The translations under genes were made by a program, and so were the position numbers. This document shows positions 24,306 through 35,980 of a stretch of DNA of 64,000 nucleotides, piece after piece; within the stretch, counting starts at the first letter, position 1; each line of letters starts with the position of its first letter. The DNA is from Luzula sylvatica. Lineage: Eukaryota; Streptophyta; Magnoliopsida; Poales; Juncaceae. The notes beneath the pieces are model-generated. The model did no database searches. It worked only from the letters and a program-made list of their open reading frames with translations, and was not told the DNA's origin. The stretch lies in assembly GCA_946800325.1 (NCBI GenBank), contig OX326960.1, forward strand, positions 37,601,629 through 37,665,628, written 5' to 3'.

Positions 24306-25379
24306 ATGGTCATTGAGAGAATGAAAGAGTATAGCTACAAAGAGATCGAAGTGGCGACTAACGATTTCGCCCTCGAAAGACTAATAGGAAAAGGAAGCCA
24401 TGGAAGTGTGTACAAAGGAAAGCTGAGAGATGGAAAGGTCATGGCAGTGAAGAAACCATCATATCAAGGTGAGTCCAAGTTAGAGAATGAGATTAACATA
24501 CTCGGGTCCATAAACAATCCAAGTATAGTAAACATTATCGGGTTTGCGAACACTCCTACTAAAACTAAGCTTCTCATAATGGAATTCATGCCAAATGGTT
24601 CCCTTTATGAACTCATCCACTTGTCTTCAACCCCTCCCTCGTGGCTACGCCGTGCCGTTATATCTCTCCGAATAGCACGTGCTATTCTCTCTCTCCACGA
24701 GGCTACGCCGCGTCGACTTATCCATCGAGACATTAAATCAACCAATATCTTGTTAGATTCTAAACACAAAGCTAGACTAAGTGATTTTGGTTTGGCGGTT
24801 AAAGGTGATTGTGAGTTTCTTGACGAGTCGGTAATGCCTGCCGGCACGATAGGCTACATGGATCCTCGTTACACTGAATCGGGGATGCTCGGACCGGAGA
24901 ATGACGTGTACAGCTTCGGCGTGTTGTTGCTAGAGATTATTAGCTCGAGGAAGGTGTTCGACATGGGTTGTGACCCTTCTTACATTGTTTCGTGGGCGGC
25001 TCCGATGATTAATGCCGAGAATTTTCATGAAATTTGCGATAAAAGATTGTCTTTATGCAGTGACATGGAGAGGTCATTAGTTATATGTGTATTAGAAGTT
25101 GCGAGTAGGTGTATATCAGAAAACATAGAAAAGCGGCCGTCGATGAAGGAGGTGGCGGAGGAGTTGCAACGAGCGGTTGAGAAACTTACGTGGCCAATTT
25201 GGTTGTTGCCTATGGGAATAAGGGTCTCGTGCTGTGTTTATAAGTGTGTTAGGGTTTGGAAGAGATGTGTGAAAAAGAAGGTGACGACGACGAAGATTGT
25301 GTGCAAGGAGCACTTGATGGACCGTAATGGTGGTGGAGTTGATCATTGTGGCAATGATGCTGATTTGAAACCAGTTTAG
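24306..25379 (+). CDS. Receptor-like cytoplasmic Ser/Thr kinase, At5g23170-like
   Basis: A single-exon protein kinase of 357 aa without signal peptide or ectodomain. It begins with the YSYKEIEVATNDF segment typical of plant RLKs. The glycine loop GKGSHGSV is at residues 28-35, the ATP-binding Lys at 49, HRDIKSTN from 140, DFG at 160-162, and the activation-segment end reads AGTIGYMDPRY. All catalytic residues are present, so it should be active. The C-terminus after the kinase has a hydrophobic, Cys-containing stretch (WPIWLLPMG, then SCCVYKCV) followed by a basic tail, which could attach it to a membrane (inference). It resembles intronless kinases such as Arabidopsis At5g23170, from memory. 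The first ATG at 24306 follows a CT-rich leader; the Met at residue 6 is an alternative start. No substrate can be inferred. Confidence 0.92.
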   Translation: MVIERMKEYSYKEIEVATNDFALERLIGKGSHGSVYKGKLRDGKVMAVKKPSYQGESKLENEINILGSINNPSIVNIIGFANTPTKTKLLIMEFMPNGSLYELIHLSSTPPSWLRRAVISLRIARAILSLHEATPRRLIHRDIKSTNILLDSKHKARLSDFGLAVKGDCEFLDESVMPAGTIGYMDPRYTESGMLGPENDVYSFGVLLLEIISSRKVFDMGCDPSYIVSWAAPMINAENFHEICDKRLSLCSDMERSLVICVLEVASRCISENIEKRPSMKEVAEELQRAVEKLTWPIWLLPMGIRVSCCVYKCVRVWKRCVKKKVTTTKIVCKEHLMDRNGGGVDHCGNDADLKPV

Positions 25380-26112
25380 GTACGGTTTTTGAGGCTTGTT
25401 AGGGTTTGAGGTAATGTAAATCATGATAAGACAAGAACAGATTCCAAATTTGGGGTCATGTGGGGTTACTGGGGTACTCAAAGATTAATTGAGATTTGAA
25501 GTGAACTATAATTATAATTATAAATGCATGTGATTACTCACTTTCAAAGAAAATTAAAGAATTATAATTATAATTATTCTCTTATTTCAAATTCAAAATT
25601 ATGTACAAGGCTAAAGTTGGTAATTATGGTTTTTATACATAAAGTATGGGGAAGTGGGTTTGGTTGGTTAGTATATTACGATAAGTGGAGTCATGTAATG
25701 TCCTCCATAACTTTTGTCTTTTGTGTCGATATTATGCACTTGTGGGGTTACATTTGTAACTTTTCACTTGATAATTATTCTTATTCTTTGTTTTCAAATG
25801 TGAAACCCGACTTTTGATCCCTACCAAATCCCGCGTGGAAATCCAGAAGAATTGTTCTGTTCAAAAATACAAGATTTTCAAACATATCTGCACAAATACG
25901 AATCATAATAAAATTGGAGATATGGTAATACACCCCCCTGCTTAGCCACCACCGGCACCGCAGTGCGAAATGAAATGGATAGGTGGCAAAACAAAATCTG
26001 AAAATAGCTTTTCATGAAGAAATAGAAAGCATAAACTAACATGCTGGTTATCGTATATTAAAGAAGTATTTAGAAAGATATGTTAGATATTGAAAATGTT
26101 TATTGAACGTAT
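25380..26112. other. 3' flank of the kinase gene
   Basis: AT-rich DNA with ATAATTATAATTATAA runs, presumably 3' UTR and spacer. The open frame at 25524-25817 is AT-rich and shows no domain. Confidence 0.5.
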
Positions 26113-26130
26113 AAGAAATTATATTTATAT

Positions 26131-26533
26131 GCTCGTTATGTTCGGGTCAATTTGAAACGACTAACCACCTTTTTCTTCAATGCCCCTTTTCGAAAGAAGT
26201 ATGGAGAATTCTCGAACCTAGAGCTATTATCTCTTCACGAAACATACAAGAATTTTGGTGGGAAGAACGCAAAGGAAGATCCAAGGATGAAGTGGTAAGA
26301 TGGGATATCAAATGGCTAGCAACGATATGGACTCTTTGGAGAGAGAGAAATAATCGTATTTTTCAACGTAAAGGACGAATGCACATGCTAATCATCACCG
26401 CCATAAAAGATCTAGAATACCAATGGCTAACATATTTGTAATTACTTAGCAAACAATGTACTTTTTAACTTTTATTTCAATGAAAAAAGATAAGACCGAG
26501 CGCGTACCGCGCTTGCTTTTCCTTCAAAAAAAA
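26131..26533 (+). mobile_element. 5'-truncated L1-type LINE insertion
   Basis: 403 bp with an exact 18-bp target-site duplication, AAGAAATTATATTTATAT (26113-26130 and 26534-26551), and a terminal A run. Frame +1 from about 26135 encodes the C-terminal end of a plant LINE reverse transcriptase: the zinc-finger-like QFETTNHLFLQCPFSKEVW, then WTLWRERNNRIFQ and a stop after YQWLTYL. The 3' end has a short GC hairpin (GCGCGTACCGCGC) just before the A tail. Only the last ~100 codons arrived, the usual result of incomplete target-primed reverse transcription. Confidence 0.93.
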
Positions 26534-26551
26534 AAGAAATTATATTTATAT

Positions 26552-28949
26552 CCGTGGAAGTTATATAGTTAGGTAAAAAACAAAGAGTAATACTACACAT
26601 CAGATATCGCAGCAGGATTGACAACATGATACTGAATTGATATATACACGTATGAAATCTCATATAATAATAATATACCACATCAATAAAATACAAATTC
26701 AATAATGTATCCTCCTTCTATCATGTTATGACAACATGTTATGTATATTTACTTAAGAAAGAAATAATTTACAAACATCCATAAAATTAATGTTAAAAAA
26801 TGACTTAAAACATATTAAATAACATACTTAATCAAATTAGTAGTAAATATGTGAGCCTAATATAGTTAAATGTTGGCCCACGGGCTTTCACATGCACACA
26901 AAAAAATAGTTAAATGTTGGCCCACGGGCTTTCATTTGCCAATAAAAAAAATATATAGTTAAATACAATATTGATGTTAAAAGATGTCAATAAACTATAA
27001 CCTAGTTGGTTCAGTGTGAGACACACAAACTATATTTTGTGAGAGGTTGTGAGTTCAATCTCCATTTACATCAATAAACGAAGGACATATGAGTCTTCTT
27101 CATTTATTATCAAAAAAAATATTAATGTTAAAAAATAAATAAGATTTTTCTAGTGGCCAGTAGACAAATTATGTATTGAGGTTTTCATTGATCTTAATAA
27201 TTAAGAATTACCAAGTTCAATAAGAACAAAAAATACCCTCCGATAAAGAGAGAATGACCATTCAAGGTCTTCAAAGGCTTCCATAGCAATCCTACATCAT
27301 CCAGCCTTCTCATTGGAGAGGTAAGCTACGACTGTGACATGATGGGATCATGGGATAGAGAAATTGGATAAAAAAAAGGGAATGAGATCGGATTAGGATG
27401 GGATAAGAGAAGAAGAGGATCATGATAGAGGGGATCGATATAGAAGGGGGGATATGGTGGATTGTAGGATGGAGAGTTGAGGGTGTCGATTTGTACGTAG
27501 TATGCAATATTGTCCTTAGGCGATGAGTTTGTCGTTGAAGAGAGGTTGAAACACGTCTCATAGTGTGCGCAAATTTTTAAGAGAAAGTGAGGGTTGTGAA
27601 ACTGTCATCTTCTTTCTCTTCTCCTTTTCGTAGAGCTCAAGAAATAGCAAGATCATGTGTGTGACATTCTCGAGGTTTTATCAAGAAATTTGGAGGAGCA
27701 CGAGGGGGTGGAAGTGGCGCTAGGGTTTTCCCCCACACCCTAGTTAAGAAATTGTGTTTTTTTTTTCCTTCGTTTTTGCTCTCCATACAGGGAGATTGAA
27801 GAGAAAGAGAGAAGTTCTTAAAGTTTTATTAGATTTAATAATTTAATAGCGGCATAATAGGCGCAAATAACGACGAATGTTTATAAAAAAAATACTGCAA
27901 TCTACTTAATAACGACGTTAAAGTATTGTTATAGCGCACAATAATGATAATCACATGTAAATTGTAATACAAAAACCGCTATACCCCAATTAAAACATTG
28001 GTTAGATTATAAAGAGATATTGCGTAAGATAAATAAATCGGCTGTTGTACTTTGTTAGGATTGATGTTGAATTATAATAAAGTTCATTTTTTGCATGATG
28101 AAATAAAAAATCATCTTTGGACACGAATAAAAACAATCAAGTAGCTTATGAATAACATGTAATGAAAACTCTTTTTCTCGAACGCTTGTATACATTACAT
28201 TTCGACTAATAATAGGAAAACCCTTTACAATTGGGGTTATATACAGTGTCCACAAAACCCAGTCAAACATTTTTTATGATGTGGACAAAGGTGTTTAACT
28301 TTTAAGTAGATTGATTAGTATTTTTATTTGAATTAATTAACGGATTAATTGATCAAATAATTGGATTGACATGTCTATTTCAACACAGTGTCATTTAGTA
28401 TTAAATATGGTGTTACATGATCCTTCTTTCTCTTTATGTTCTAGACCTTCTTGTCAATGGAGAATTTTCCTCGTATGGCTAATTTCCTCGGTAGTCAAGT
28501 GTTTTTTCGGGACGGGAGAGCTCCGTTATCACTGACGAGACAATTTTGTTTCAAGAAGACGATCGAGATTGGTCTTCTTTCCATGGCTATCTATATCATT
28601 TCTCTACGTTATATGAAATGATAGTTTTTTTTAGAGTCTTACATGAGTAAATGAACACGGTTGAACACATAAACATGTATTATAAAAGTACACATTAAAT
28701 CAATCTGATTTAACAAATTTATTATTTTGTGATATAATTTTTTCAATATTTCGTTCACCAGATTTGTTTAACAAATTTATTATTTTGTGATATAATTTTT
28801 TGAATTTTCCGTTCGCCAGATTTGCCACGTTACTGATGTGAGGCAAATAAGGCACAAATTTAATGCTTAATTTGGGGATTTTAGCCCTTGTGAAGAACAA
28901 TTCTATATACTTTATTAATCATATTTAAGATAACATGAATATTTCTTCA
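26552..28949. other. Intergenic with local repeats
   Basis: No gene recognised. It contains a tandem duplication of GTTAAATGTTGGCCCACGGG at about 26866-26940, the SINE at 26984, and a 59-bp tandem duplication with ATTTATTATTTTGTGATATA at about 28710-28825. The stretch 27240-27800 is purine-rich and holds a reverse ORF (27310-27561) that looks like low-complexity translation. Motifs such as AACGACG at 27868-27920 recall transposon ends but could not be paired. Confidence 0.5.
26984..27118 (+). mobile_element. tRNA-derived SINE, copy 3
   Basis: It has the family A box (TAACCTAGTTGG), the GAGAGGTTGTGAGTTCAATC B-box region and the tail GAGTCTTCTTCATTTATTATC with an A run. The flanking duplication is ATATTGATGTTAAAA against ATATTAATGTTAAAA (one mismatch in 15), at 26968-26982 and 27119-27133. 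Confidence 0.9.
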
Positions 28950-29244
28950 CTAAGTGTGTTTTATTGCTTAATCACAGGAATTAGAAGGAATTTCTGGGAA
29001 TTTGGAGAGTGTAGTTGTCTCCAACACGTCAAGAGGAGTGAAAACGATATATTACACCGATATATTCGGTACATGAATGAGACGGGAGGCAAACAATTAT
29101 CATGATAGAAACTTACACAAAAGTCTACACGAAAACCACTCAATCCTTAGCCCTTATCCTGCCCACCTACCTTTGGTGGGAATTACCTCCTTACCCCCAA
29201 TCCTCTCCACCAACTTGTGGCCAATAAGAAGACTCCATGAGTGC

Positions 29245-29252
29245 TATAAATA
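29245..29252 (+). promoter_or_regulatory. TATA box of the LTR-like region
   Basis: TATAAATA lies about 50 bp upstream of the (CT)n tract, in the position expected for the U3 promoter of an LTR. Confidence 0.5.
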
Positions 29253-29293
29253 TGACCACAAGGGCCACGAGTTTGGGACCGCTTTTTTATGCC

Positions 29294-29297
<4 letters not shown>

Positions 29298-29338
<41 letters not shown>
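29298..29338. repeat. (CT)n microsatellite
   Basis: About 20 CT dinucleotides just downstream of the TATA box, in the expected leader of the LTR transcript. Confidence 0.95.
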
Positions 29339-29340
<2 letters not shown>

Positions 29341-29967
29341 GCAAGTCCAAGAACCTTCAAGAACACGCAAGAATTGCAAATACGAACGATAATTCTCTAG
29401 GATTGATCACCGAATCGAAGCTTTCTTCATTCGGTGTATTGATCTACACTTCGACGAAGATCGAGTTGTGAGGTTTTGGATTGAAGCTTTCTTCGTCCTA
29501 ATCCGCGCAAGCAAGGAGACGAGCTTACTCCAATTGATTGGGAGCTTTCTTCCGATTGATTCCTTGCAAATTCTCGAGTTCACTCAACCGGTACGGAGCT
29601 TTCTTCGATCGGCAAGTGAATCGGTACGAAAGGAACGAGTTGTGCGAGGTGACTAGCTTTGTACGCATCTCGAACAACGGAGAAGGCATCCAAGGCGAGA
29701 CTCGAAGCTTACTTCATCTCTCTAGGTGTTTTCTTTCCTTTCTTGAAATTCTTGTAGTTTAAATTCGAATTGGATTTGTGTAAAGAATTCTCAGTTTAAT
29801 GAATCTTTAGTTCTTGTTACTTGAATCAAATCCTTGTTTGTGTTTTTACTTGATATTTTGCTTTTAATTACTGCCTTGAACTTAGTACAAATTTCCATTA
29901 ATTCAATCCCAAAACAACCCCTCAATTCACAGCTCAAATCAATTTGCAAATTCGAAATCCAGAACAA

Positions 29968-30312
29968 GTTCCGTCGTAACGGAACCCAACTTGCGTTGTA
30001 ACGGACATTTCGGTTTGTACCTGACTTTCAATCTGTTGGTACTCCGTTATAACGCAATTTCATGTCCGTTGTAACGGACTTGTGAGGAATAATACTCAAG
30101 GGCAGTCATACTAGTGCGTTGTAACGGACATAAGAGTTCGTTGTAACGGATCAACCAATCCGTTATAACGCTATTCTTATCCGTTATAACGGACCACCTA
30201 TTTCCGTTATAACGGAACTTCCTCCGTTGTAACGGACTTTCATATCAATTCTTGCGTTAACATTACCCTAATGTCCGTTGTAACGGAACCTACTTCCGTT
30301 GTAACGGACTAC
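29968..30312. repeat. Array of CCGTTRTAACGG palindromes
   Basis: About twelve copies of a 14-16 bp palindrome lie in 345 bp. Examples are GTCCGTTGTAACGGAC-like copies near 30068, 30222, 30272 and 30295, and TCCGTTATAACGGA near 30203. A few copies are half-mutated (CGTTATAACGCAA). Each palindrome contains two inverted AACGG cores, which is the core of MYB and M-phase-specific-activator sites. Spacers are unrelated, so copies look selected or homogenised as motifs rather than as a simple tandem repeat. Confidence 0.85.
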
Positions 30313-31389
30313 TTTTTGTGAATTTTTTTTGTTATTTCTCTCCTAGTTTTGATTTAATCTTTGACGCAATTGCTCCCCGTGGAACGAATCTATACATTTG
30401 CCACTGTACAAACATAAATTACAAATTTTGTTGATTGTTCGGGATTTTAACACAACGACATAAAACACGCCAAAAACCCGCTCATCAGTTACCCCAATAA
30501 TTTGAGCCGTCCATTTTAATTCAATGACTGTGATTGATTCTTCGAATACACATAGTTATGTATGTATCCCAATTCCCATGTAGTCTATTTTCATGTGTCC
30601 AGCATTTTTCTCTCTTTGCCGGACAAAGATGCACGGCGACTAAGAACAGAGGTGCAAGGCGAAGCCCTACGCGTGTGCCTGAGCCACGATGCTTACCTCT
30701 CCCTCTTGGACTGGTAAAGCAAACGACAACCCTAGGTCTGTTCTCTCTCCCCCATTTCGCTTTCGCTTCTCTTATTCCAAAATCACAGTCTCAGATCTGG
30801 CGCGTTTCTTGGTACTGAATGAGCAAGATTCTACAAAATGTATACGTGTTAGTTGTAATCCATCTTTATCGACTTTCATTGAATGTTTATTTAGATGCAA
30901 TTTAGAATGGACGGACTGCAGACATAACATTTATAATCCAAAACAGTTCTGATGCCAAAGAAAAGCGCGTAATAGGGCATTAAATGCGGATGTAAAAGAT
31001 TTTCTATGTATATCAAAGTTTCTTCAATCAATTCCTATATTATTGAAAATTACTAAGAAGTACCTATATTTTATTTGTTGTTCTAATTTGCAACATTATG
31101 TTGAATTCATAGACGAAAAATCTGTCACTAATAAGTTTTTTCTTTCAGAATCATTGAGAACTTATTAGTTCAACTATTTAATTTGGGTTTTGATTTCGCA
31201 TTTCTGGTAAATCAGACCATTATTCTCGATTTATAGAAGAAAAAGTAAGCTACCTGCGAGATATTATCATGTTTTTGCGATTTCAAGGTCTTTGAAGGTT
31301 CATTTTTTATTGCTCTTACGTGACGAAAATAATAATTACAAATCATTTAAATTGTTTTTAATAAGTAATATGCATTTATGTCCAACATT

Positions 31390-31792
31390 TTCCTTTTTAA
31401 ATGGGTTCAACATTATTTCCCCGTGAAAATGGTACAATAGAACATATTGTAATACGATAGTGTCTTAATTTGTGTTATGACAACTTCACAGATTGTACAA
31501 ATGTATATTTCGTTCTTTTTACATTTTTTCGTATCTTGCATATTTTTCGATTTTTCAAGCACGCTTCCCAGAATTTATTAATACATATTTCAAATTCTTA
31601 TATTTTCTAGATATCTTGCACGTTTAAACGAATTTAATGTAAAGTTAACAACTTGGATATTTTTTATATTTTGTAAGTTTTTCAAAGGTAAAAGTCATAT
31701 TTTTGATATTTGGATGGGTAAATCTGATATTTCAATTTCCAATATTAAATATGATATTTTGGGTTTATTCAAGGGTAAGTTTGTAAATTTCC

Positions 31793-31832
<40 letters not shown>

Positions 31833-32680
31833 GTGTGCTTTAATTTACAGTTAATTATTGTTCATTATTTTATCGCGGTGAACAATTTTGATATTTTCTA
31901 AGATTTCGAGGGAAAAAAGATTTTTGTCGAAGATTAAACATGATAGTTTAATTTTTCGAATGATAAATATGACGTTTTGGGTTTTTTCAGGGTTAAGTAT
32001 GTAAATTTGTTTTTTATAGTTGTTGTTATTATTATTATAATAATAATAATTATTATTATTATAAGCGCGCTTTAATTTAGAGTCAAGTCATATTTTCTAT
32101 ATTTGGATGGATAAATATGATATTTTAGTTTCCAATGTTAAAAATGATATTTTGGGTTTCTTCAAGGGTAAATATGTAAATTATTTTTTTATTGTTATTA
32201 TTACTATGATCAGAAGTGTGCTTTAATTTACAGTTAATTATTATTGTCAAAAAATTTGATCGCTGATACCAATTTTGATATTTTCTAATTTTGATATTTA
32301 ACGTAAAAATGATTTTCTTGAATTTTTGGAAGATTAAATACGTTATTTTTATTTTTTTGAATGATAAATATCATTTTTGCTTTTTTCAGGGGTAAGCTTG
32401 TAAATTGGCTCTATTTCTTTTTTCTTCTAATTCTTAGAGTGCTTTAATTTGGAGTTAATTATTATTATTACCATTATTTGATCGCAGTTCAATTTTTATA
32501 TTTCTGGAATTGTGTGTGTTTTTCAAGGGTAAAATTGAATTGGATTTTGGAAGGGTACATATGTGATTTTAATTTTTTGGATGATAAATATGATATTTTC
32601 CATTTCTTCTAGGATAAATATGTAAATTCCTTATTATTATTATTATTATTATTAAAGATCATTATTATTATTGTCATTAT
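31390..32680. repeat. Degenerate ~170-225 bp tandem repeat with ATT microsatellites
   Basis: About five diverged copies share the order GATAAATATGATATTTT, TTCAAGGGTAAATATGTAAA, an (ATT)n run, GTGCTTTAATTTACAGTTAAT and TTTGATCGC. The AAGGGTAA anchors lie near 31769, 31991, 32163, 32389 and 32612. The ATT runs (31794-31832, about 32030-32060, 32633-32655) sit at the same place in the unit. No coding capacity was seen. Confidence 0.75.
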
Positions 32681-33592
32681 TCCGTTGTTTGTTCTTTCTT
32701 ATGGGTTCAATTATTGCTCTTACTATTTTTTCATTAATTTGTTAATTTCAGAATTATTTATGTTTTATATTTATATTTTAGCTATTTTGCGATGGTTCGT
32801 TTTGAATATGTCGATGTCTTCTTTAAGTTCTCTGCAAAATCCAGCATATTTATTTTTTCTCAATTTCGTTATTAATTGTTGAAAATAGTTTTGGTTGCAT
32901 ATAGTAATGATTTCATTATAATTATTTTGCAAATAAATTCCTCTGGCTTTGCGTATGGTCAAAATATTTCTCGCATTGGATGCCGGCCAAAGATTGTCCA
33001 TATGACGTTCTACGAGTTCTTGCGATTTCATTAGTGGATTGTTGTGCGCCATAAATGCTGATATTAAGGTTGATGCTGATGTTACTGTTTCAGATGAAGT
33101 AGCGCGCACGACTTTTGCACTTGCTCCGTCACCGGGGCAAGTATCAGGGGCGTCGGATCATCTGAAAGAAGTTCGTATTGGCTGGGCTTCCTTTCTCAGC
33201 TTAAGTACTACCGTCTTCTTCTTCTGTCTTCTTTGAACGCACAATTTTCACATGCCGCGGGACTCGCTTGCTTGTTATTTTGCTATGTTTACTTTAATCA
33301 TTGTTGATCTGTGTAATTTGGGAATTCATTGTGTTTGTTTTTTTATATATCTTTTATGTTGGTAATTTTGTTGTACTTGGTGTGTTAATTTATCTCGAGA
33401 AAAATTAGATTTCTTTCAACAATTTCAAGTAACATTATAATATCTTATCTCGCATGTTTATTTTGTCATATAATTTAATTTGTATTATAAATATAAATTA
33501 TAAATATTACATGTATACGGGATACTCTGTTTTAATTTAAAGCCTCGACCTATCGGATACATTCTGCACTTTGCTCTAATTAATAAGCTCGA

Positions 33593-33594
<2 letters not shown>

Positions 33595-33646
<52 letters not shown>
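33595..33646. repeat. (GA)n microsatellite
   Basis: About 25 GA dinucleotides in a row. Confidence 0.95.
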
Positions 33647-33649
<3 letters not shown>

Positions 33650-34172
33650 ATGAGGTAATTATTCTATTTTTAGTTTCAAAGCTTCGATTTATAAATACTC
33701 ACGAATAATCACGTATACGGAATGCTCGTAAAAAACTAATTTTACACATGTGTTTGTCTTGTTTGTTTAGTTTATCATTTTTTAATATATCAATTAGTGT
33801 GGAGAGTTTAGAAAAGAGATGCATAATTTTCCTAATATCAATTATTTAGGGTTCGATGTATTTATTCTCTTATCTGGGTCAGGCTGAAAATTTCTTAAAC
33901 CAATTTTTATACTATTTGGGCCTCGTTCTTGAATTAAAACCGATGGCAAACTTCCCTCCATCTTTCAAAAAAAATCTTTTTTTTGCAATATGTACTTATG
34001 TAGTAACTCTAATATAACTCAACCCAATATTTTCCACAAGTTTAAACAAAGTTTTTGTTTATTATAATTTATACAATACATAAAAAAACTGCAAACTGTG
34101 GATAAGCAAACAAATCCTTGTGAATAAACCACAAGTTTTAATTATAAAAAAGAAGATTTCGATGAACTTTTA

Positions 34173-35634
34173 TCATCTCTCGATAATGTCTGGTACACGA
34201 ACGATCTCCTGTAGCGAGTTGAACACGTTTGCCATGGTTGGTCTATCCTTTGGATCATCACTCAAGCACTTCAAAGAAATGTTGAAAATATTCTTAGCTT
34301 CTTTCTCATTGTAATTGCCTTCGAGTCTCGAGTCCACTTTGTACTCATTCCTCCCATTTTCCTCCATAATTTTCCATGGTTGTTTTCCATAAATTAATTC
34401 TTGTAAAATCATTCCAAATCCATACACATCTGTTTTCACACCTAAATGGCCTGTCAATTTTTTTCTATTAATTATCAAATACTTAAAAAATTGCTTTAAA
34501 TTTCGAAAATAAAAAGAGAGATTCAAATCGATGTACCGGTACGGATATAATAAGGGTCAATAAAACCAACAGTCCCGGCAATTTCAACTGAAATTAATGC
34601 ATTTTCTCCGGCGAGCCCATCTATGGCCAGTCCAAAATCAGAAAGCTTTGCTCTGAAATCCTGCAAGTAAAGATTAATTACCAATGGCTCAAAAAGTCTT
34701 TCGTGTTATTATGAAAAAAATTAAATTAATTTCTCACTTTATCAAGGAGAATGTGGGAAGATTTCAGATCACGATATATCACCGGTTTCTCCTGATCATG
34801 TAAGAAAGTCACTACTCTAGCCACGTCTATTGCGATATTGACACGCAATGGCCAAGAAATTGATTGTGATTTATCTATGCAAGGTACATAATTTAATTTA
34901 TGGCCACGATCCGCGAAAAATATAATGTAAGTAAATAAATATTCAATCAAGAAAAAATCTGGTATGAATTAGAGATAAAAGAGGTGGTGGACTTGGTTAC
35001 TTTTGAACAAATGATTCGCCAAGCTACCCTCGTGCATGTATTCATAAGCATGGAGATATCCACCGTGCTTCGAGGAGTGTCCAATGAGCCTTACTATATT
35101 TTCATGGCGAAATCGATTCAAATATTTCAATTCCGTCTTCAAACAAAATACAATCATACTTGTCATATTTATTCAAAAAATCAATAATATTGTTAGATCA
35201 ATTAATAAAGATTGTAATAGATTTGTGACATACTTGCCACTCATTACGGTGTCGAGAGGATTCTGTTTTGTATTTTTTGATAGCAATCACAATTCCTCTG
35301 CCTGGCTTTGTCGGTGAATATGTTTTTTCGTCGATCCAGCCTTTGAATACTACTCCAGTCGATCCTTCTCCGAGAATGAAATTGCGATCAAAGTTCCCCG
35401 TGCAAGTTTTCAAATCTTTGAAGCTTAATTGCTTTGTCTCCGCTGCAAATTATTAATTTTTGGTAATAATATATGTATTACTCTAAAAATCAAGAATTAA
35501 TTACTTACCCTAATTCAACTATGATTTTTCAAAGATTTAAAAGCGAACTCACAAGAGTGAAGATCCTTCGATGATGAATCCGTAGAAGAATCGTCATCTT
35601 CTAATTTGACGGACCTGTTACATAGATTTCCCAT
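34173..35634 (-). CDS. RLCK-VII (PBL)-like protein kinase
   Basis: Six minus-strand exons: 35634-35553, 35442-35234, 35136-35001, 34874-34738, 34660-34537 and 34450-34173, giving 321 aa in frame throughout. The N-terminus MGNLCNRS has Gly2 and Cys5, as in the N-myristoylation and palmitoylation signals that hold RLCK-VII kinases at the plasma membrane. QLSFKDLKTCTGNF leads into the kinase domain. GEGSTGVVFKG is the glycine loop and AIKK holds the ATP-binding Lys. The catalytic loop reads VIYRDLKSSHILL, with Tyr for His as usual in this subfamily; DFGLA and GTVGFIDPYY follow. The part between helices F and G is short (LIYGKQPW to YKVDSRLEG), lacking the usual LVEWA segment, and the C-terminal tail is minimal, so the protein is shorter than most members. 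Such kinases usually act in immune or developmental receptor signalling; a specific partner cannot be read here. Confidence 0.88.
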
Positions 35635-35980
35635 GAGATTTAAGATTTCGAAACTTCTATATTCAGAATATCAAAGAAGAATTTAAATTTTCTATTCAAA
35701 TTTCTTTATTTTAAGTATCTTGGGTCAACTCGTCAACCATTAAGTTTGTACAGGAGTCAAAAGTCTTTGATCGGTTAGGCTCCCATTTGAAGAAAGACCC
35801 ACCCACCAAAAGAACAAAGGAAAATTATACGCGTTTCTTTTAAATCAATTAAAAATGAAACAAAAACATATACAAAAATTAGATATATTTTAATTAATGG
35901 TTCATCTCCTAGTTGGTTGAGTGTCAAACACACAAAATCATATGATGTGAGAAATTCTGAGTTCAATCTTCGTTGACATT

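Larger units (their letters stand above)
28950..30490 (+). mobile_element. LTR-like region (solo LTR or LTR remnant)
   Basis: It has the order of an LTR: a U3-like part, a clean TATA box (29245-29252), a (CT)n leader, a U5-like stretch with repeated AAGCTTTCTTCG-type motifs (29419-29612), a dense palindrome array, and an end resembling Ty3/gypsy LTR ends (CCCCGTGGAACGAATCTAT near 30376, finishing near CTCATCA at 30488). No gag, pol or primer-binding site lies next to it. Borders and superfamily are uncertain. Its small ORFs are not taken as genes. Confidence 0.5.
30491..34172. other. Gene-poor intergenic stretch
   Basis: No gene is firmly supported. It holds a GC-richer stretch at 30600-30830 with two overlapping ORFs but no known domain, a degenerate tandem repeat (31390-32680), small ORFs on both strands at 32771-33236, and a long GA microsatellite. 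The final kilobase is AT-rich and includes the region 3' of the minus-strand kinase. Confidence 0.5.

Noticed and set aside
27310..27561. Minus-strand 83-codon ORF rich in Ser, Pro, Ile and His
   Set aside because: It is the complement of purine-rich low-complexity DNA; no domain.
30534..30952. Two overlapping ORFs in a GC-richer stretch
   Set aside because: No recognisable domain and no consistent exon structure.
32771..33109. Minus-strand ORF with a stretch faintly like a cytochrome P450 I-helix (ETVTSASTLISAFMAHNNP)
   Set aside because: No heme-binding Cys motif, ExxR or adjoining exons were found, and the opposite strand also has an open frame.
33039..33236. Plus-strand ORF with ALAPSPG and a hydrophobic C-terminus, like a GPI-anchored arabinogalactan peptide
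   Set aside because: No signal peptide or upstream exon could be found; too short and AT-flanked to support.
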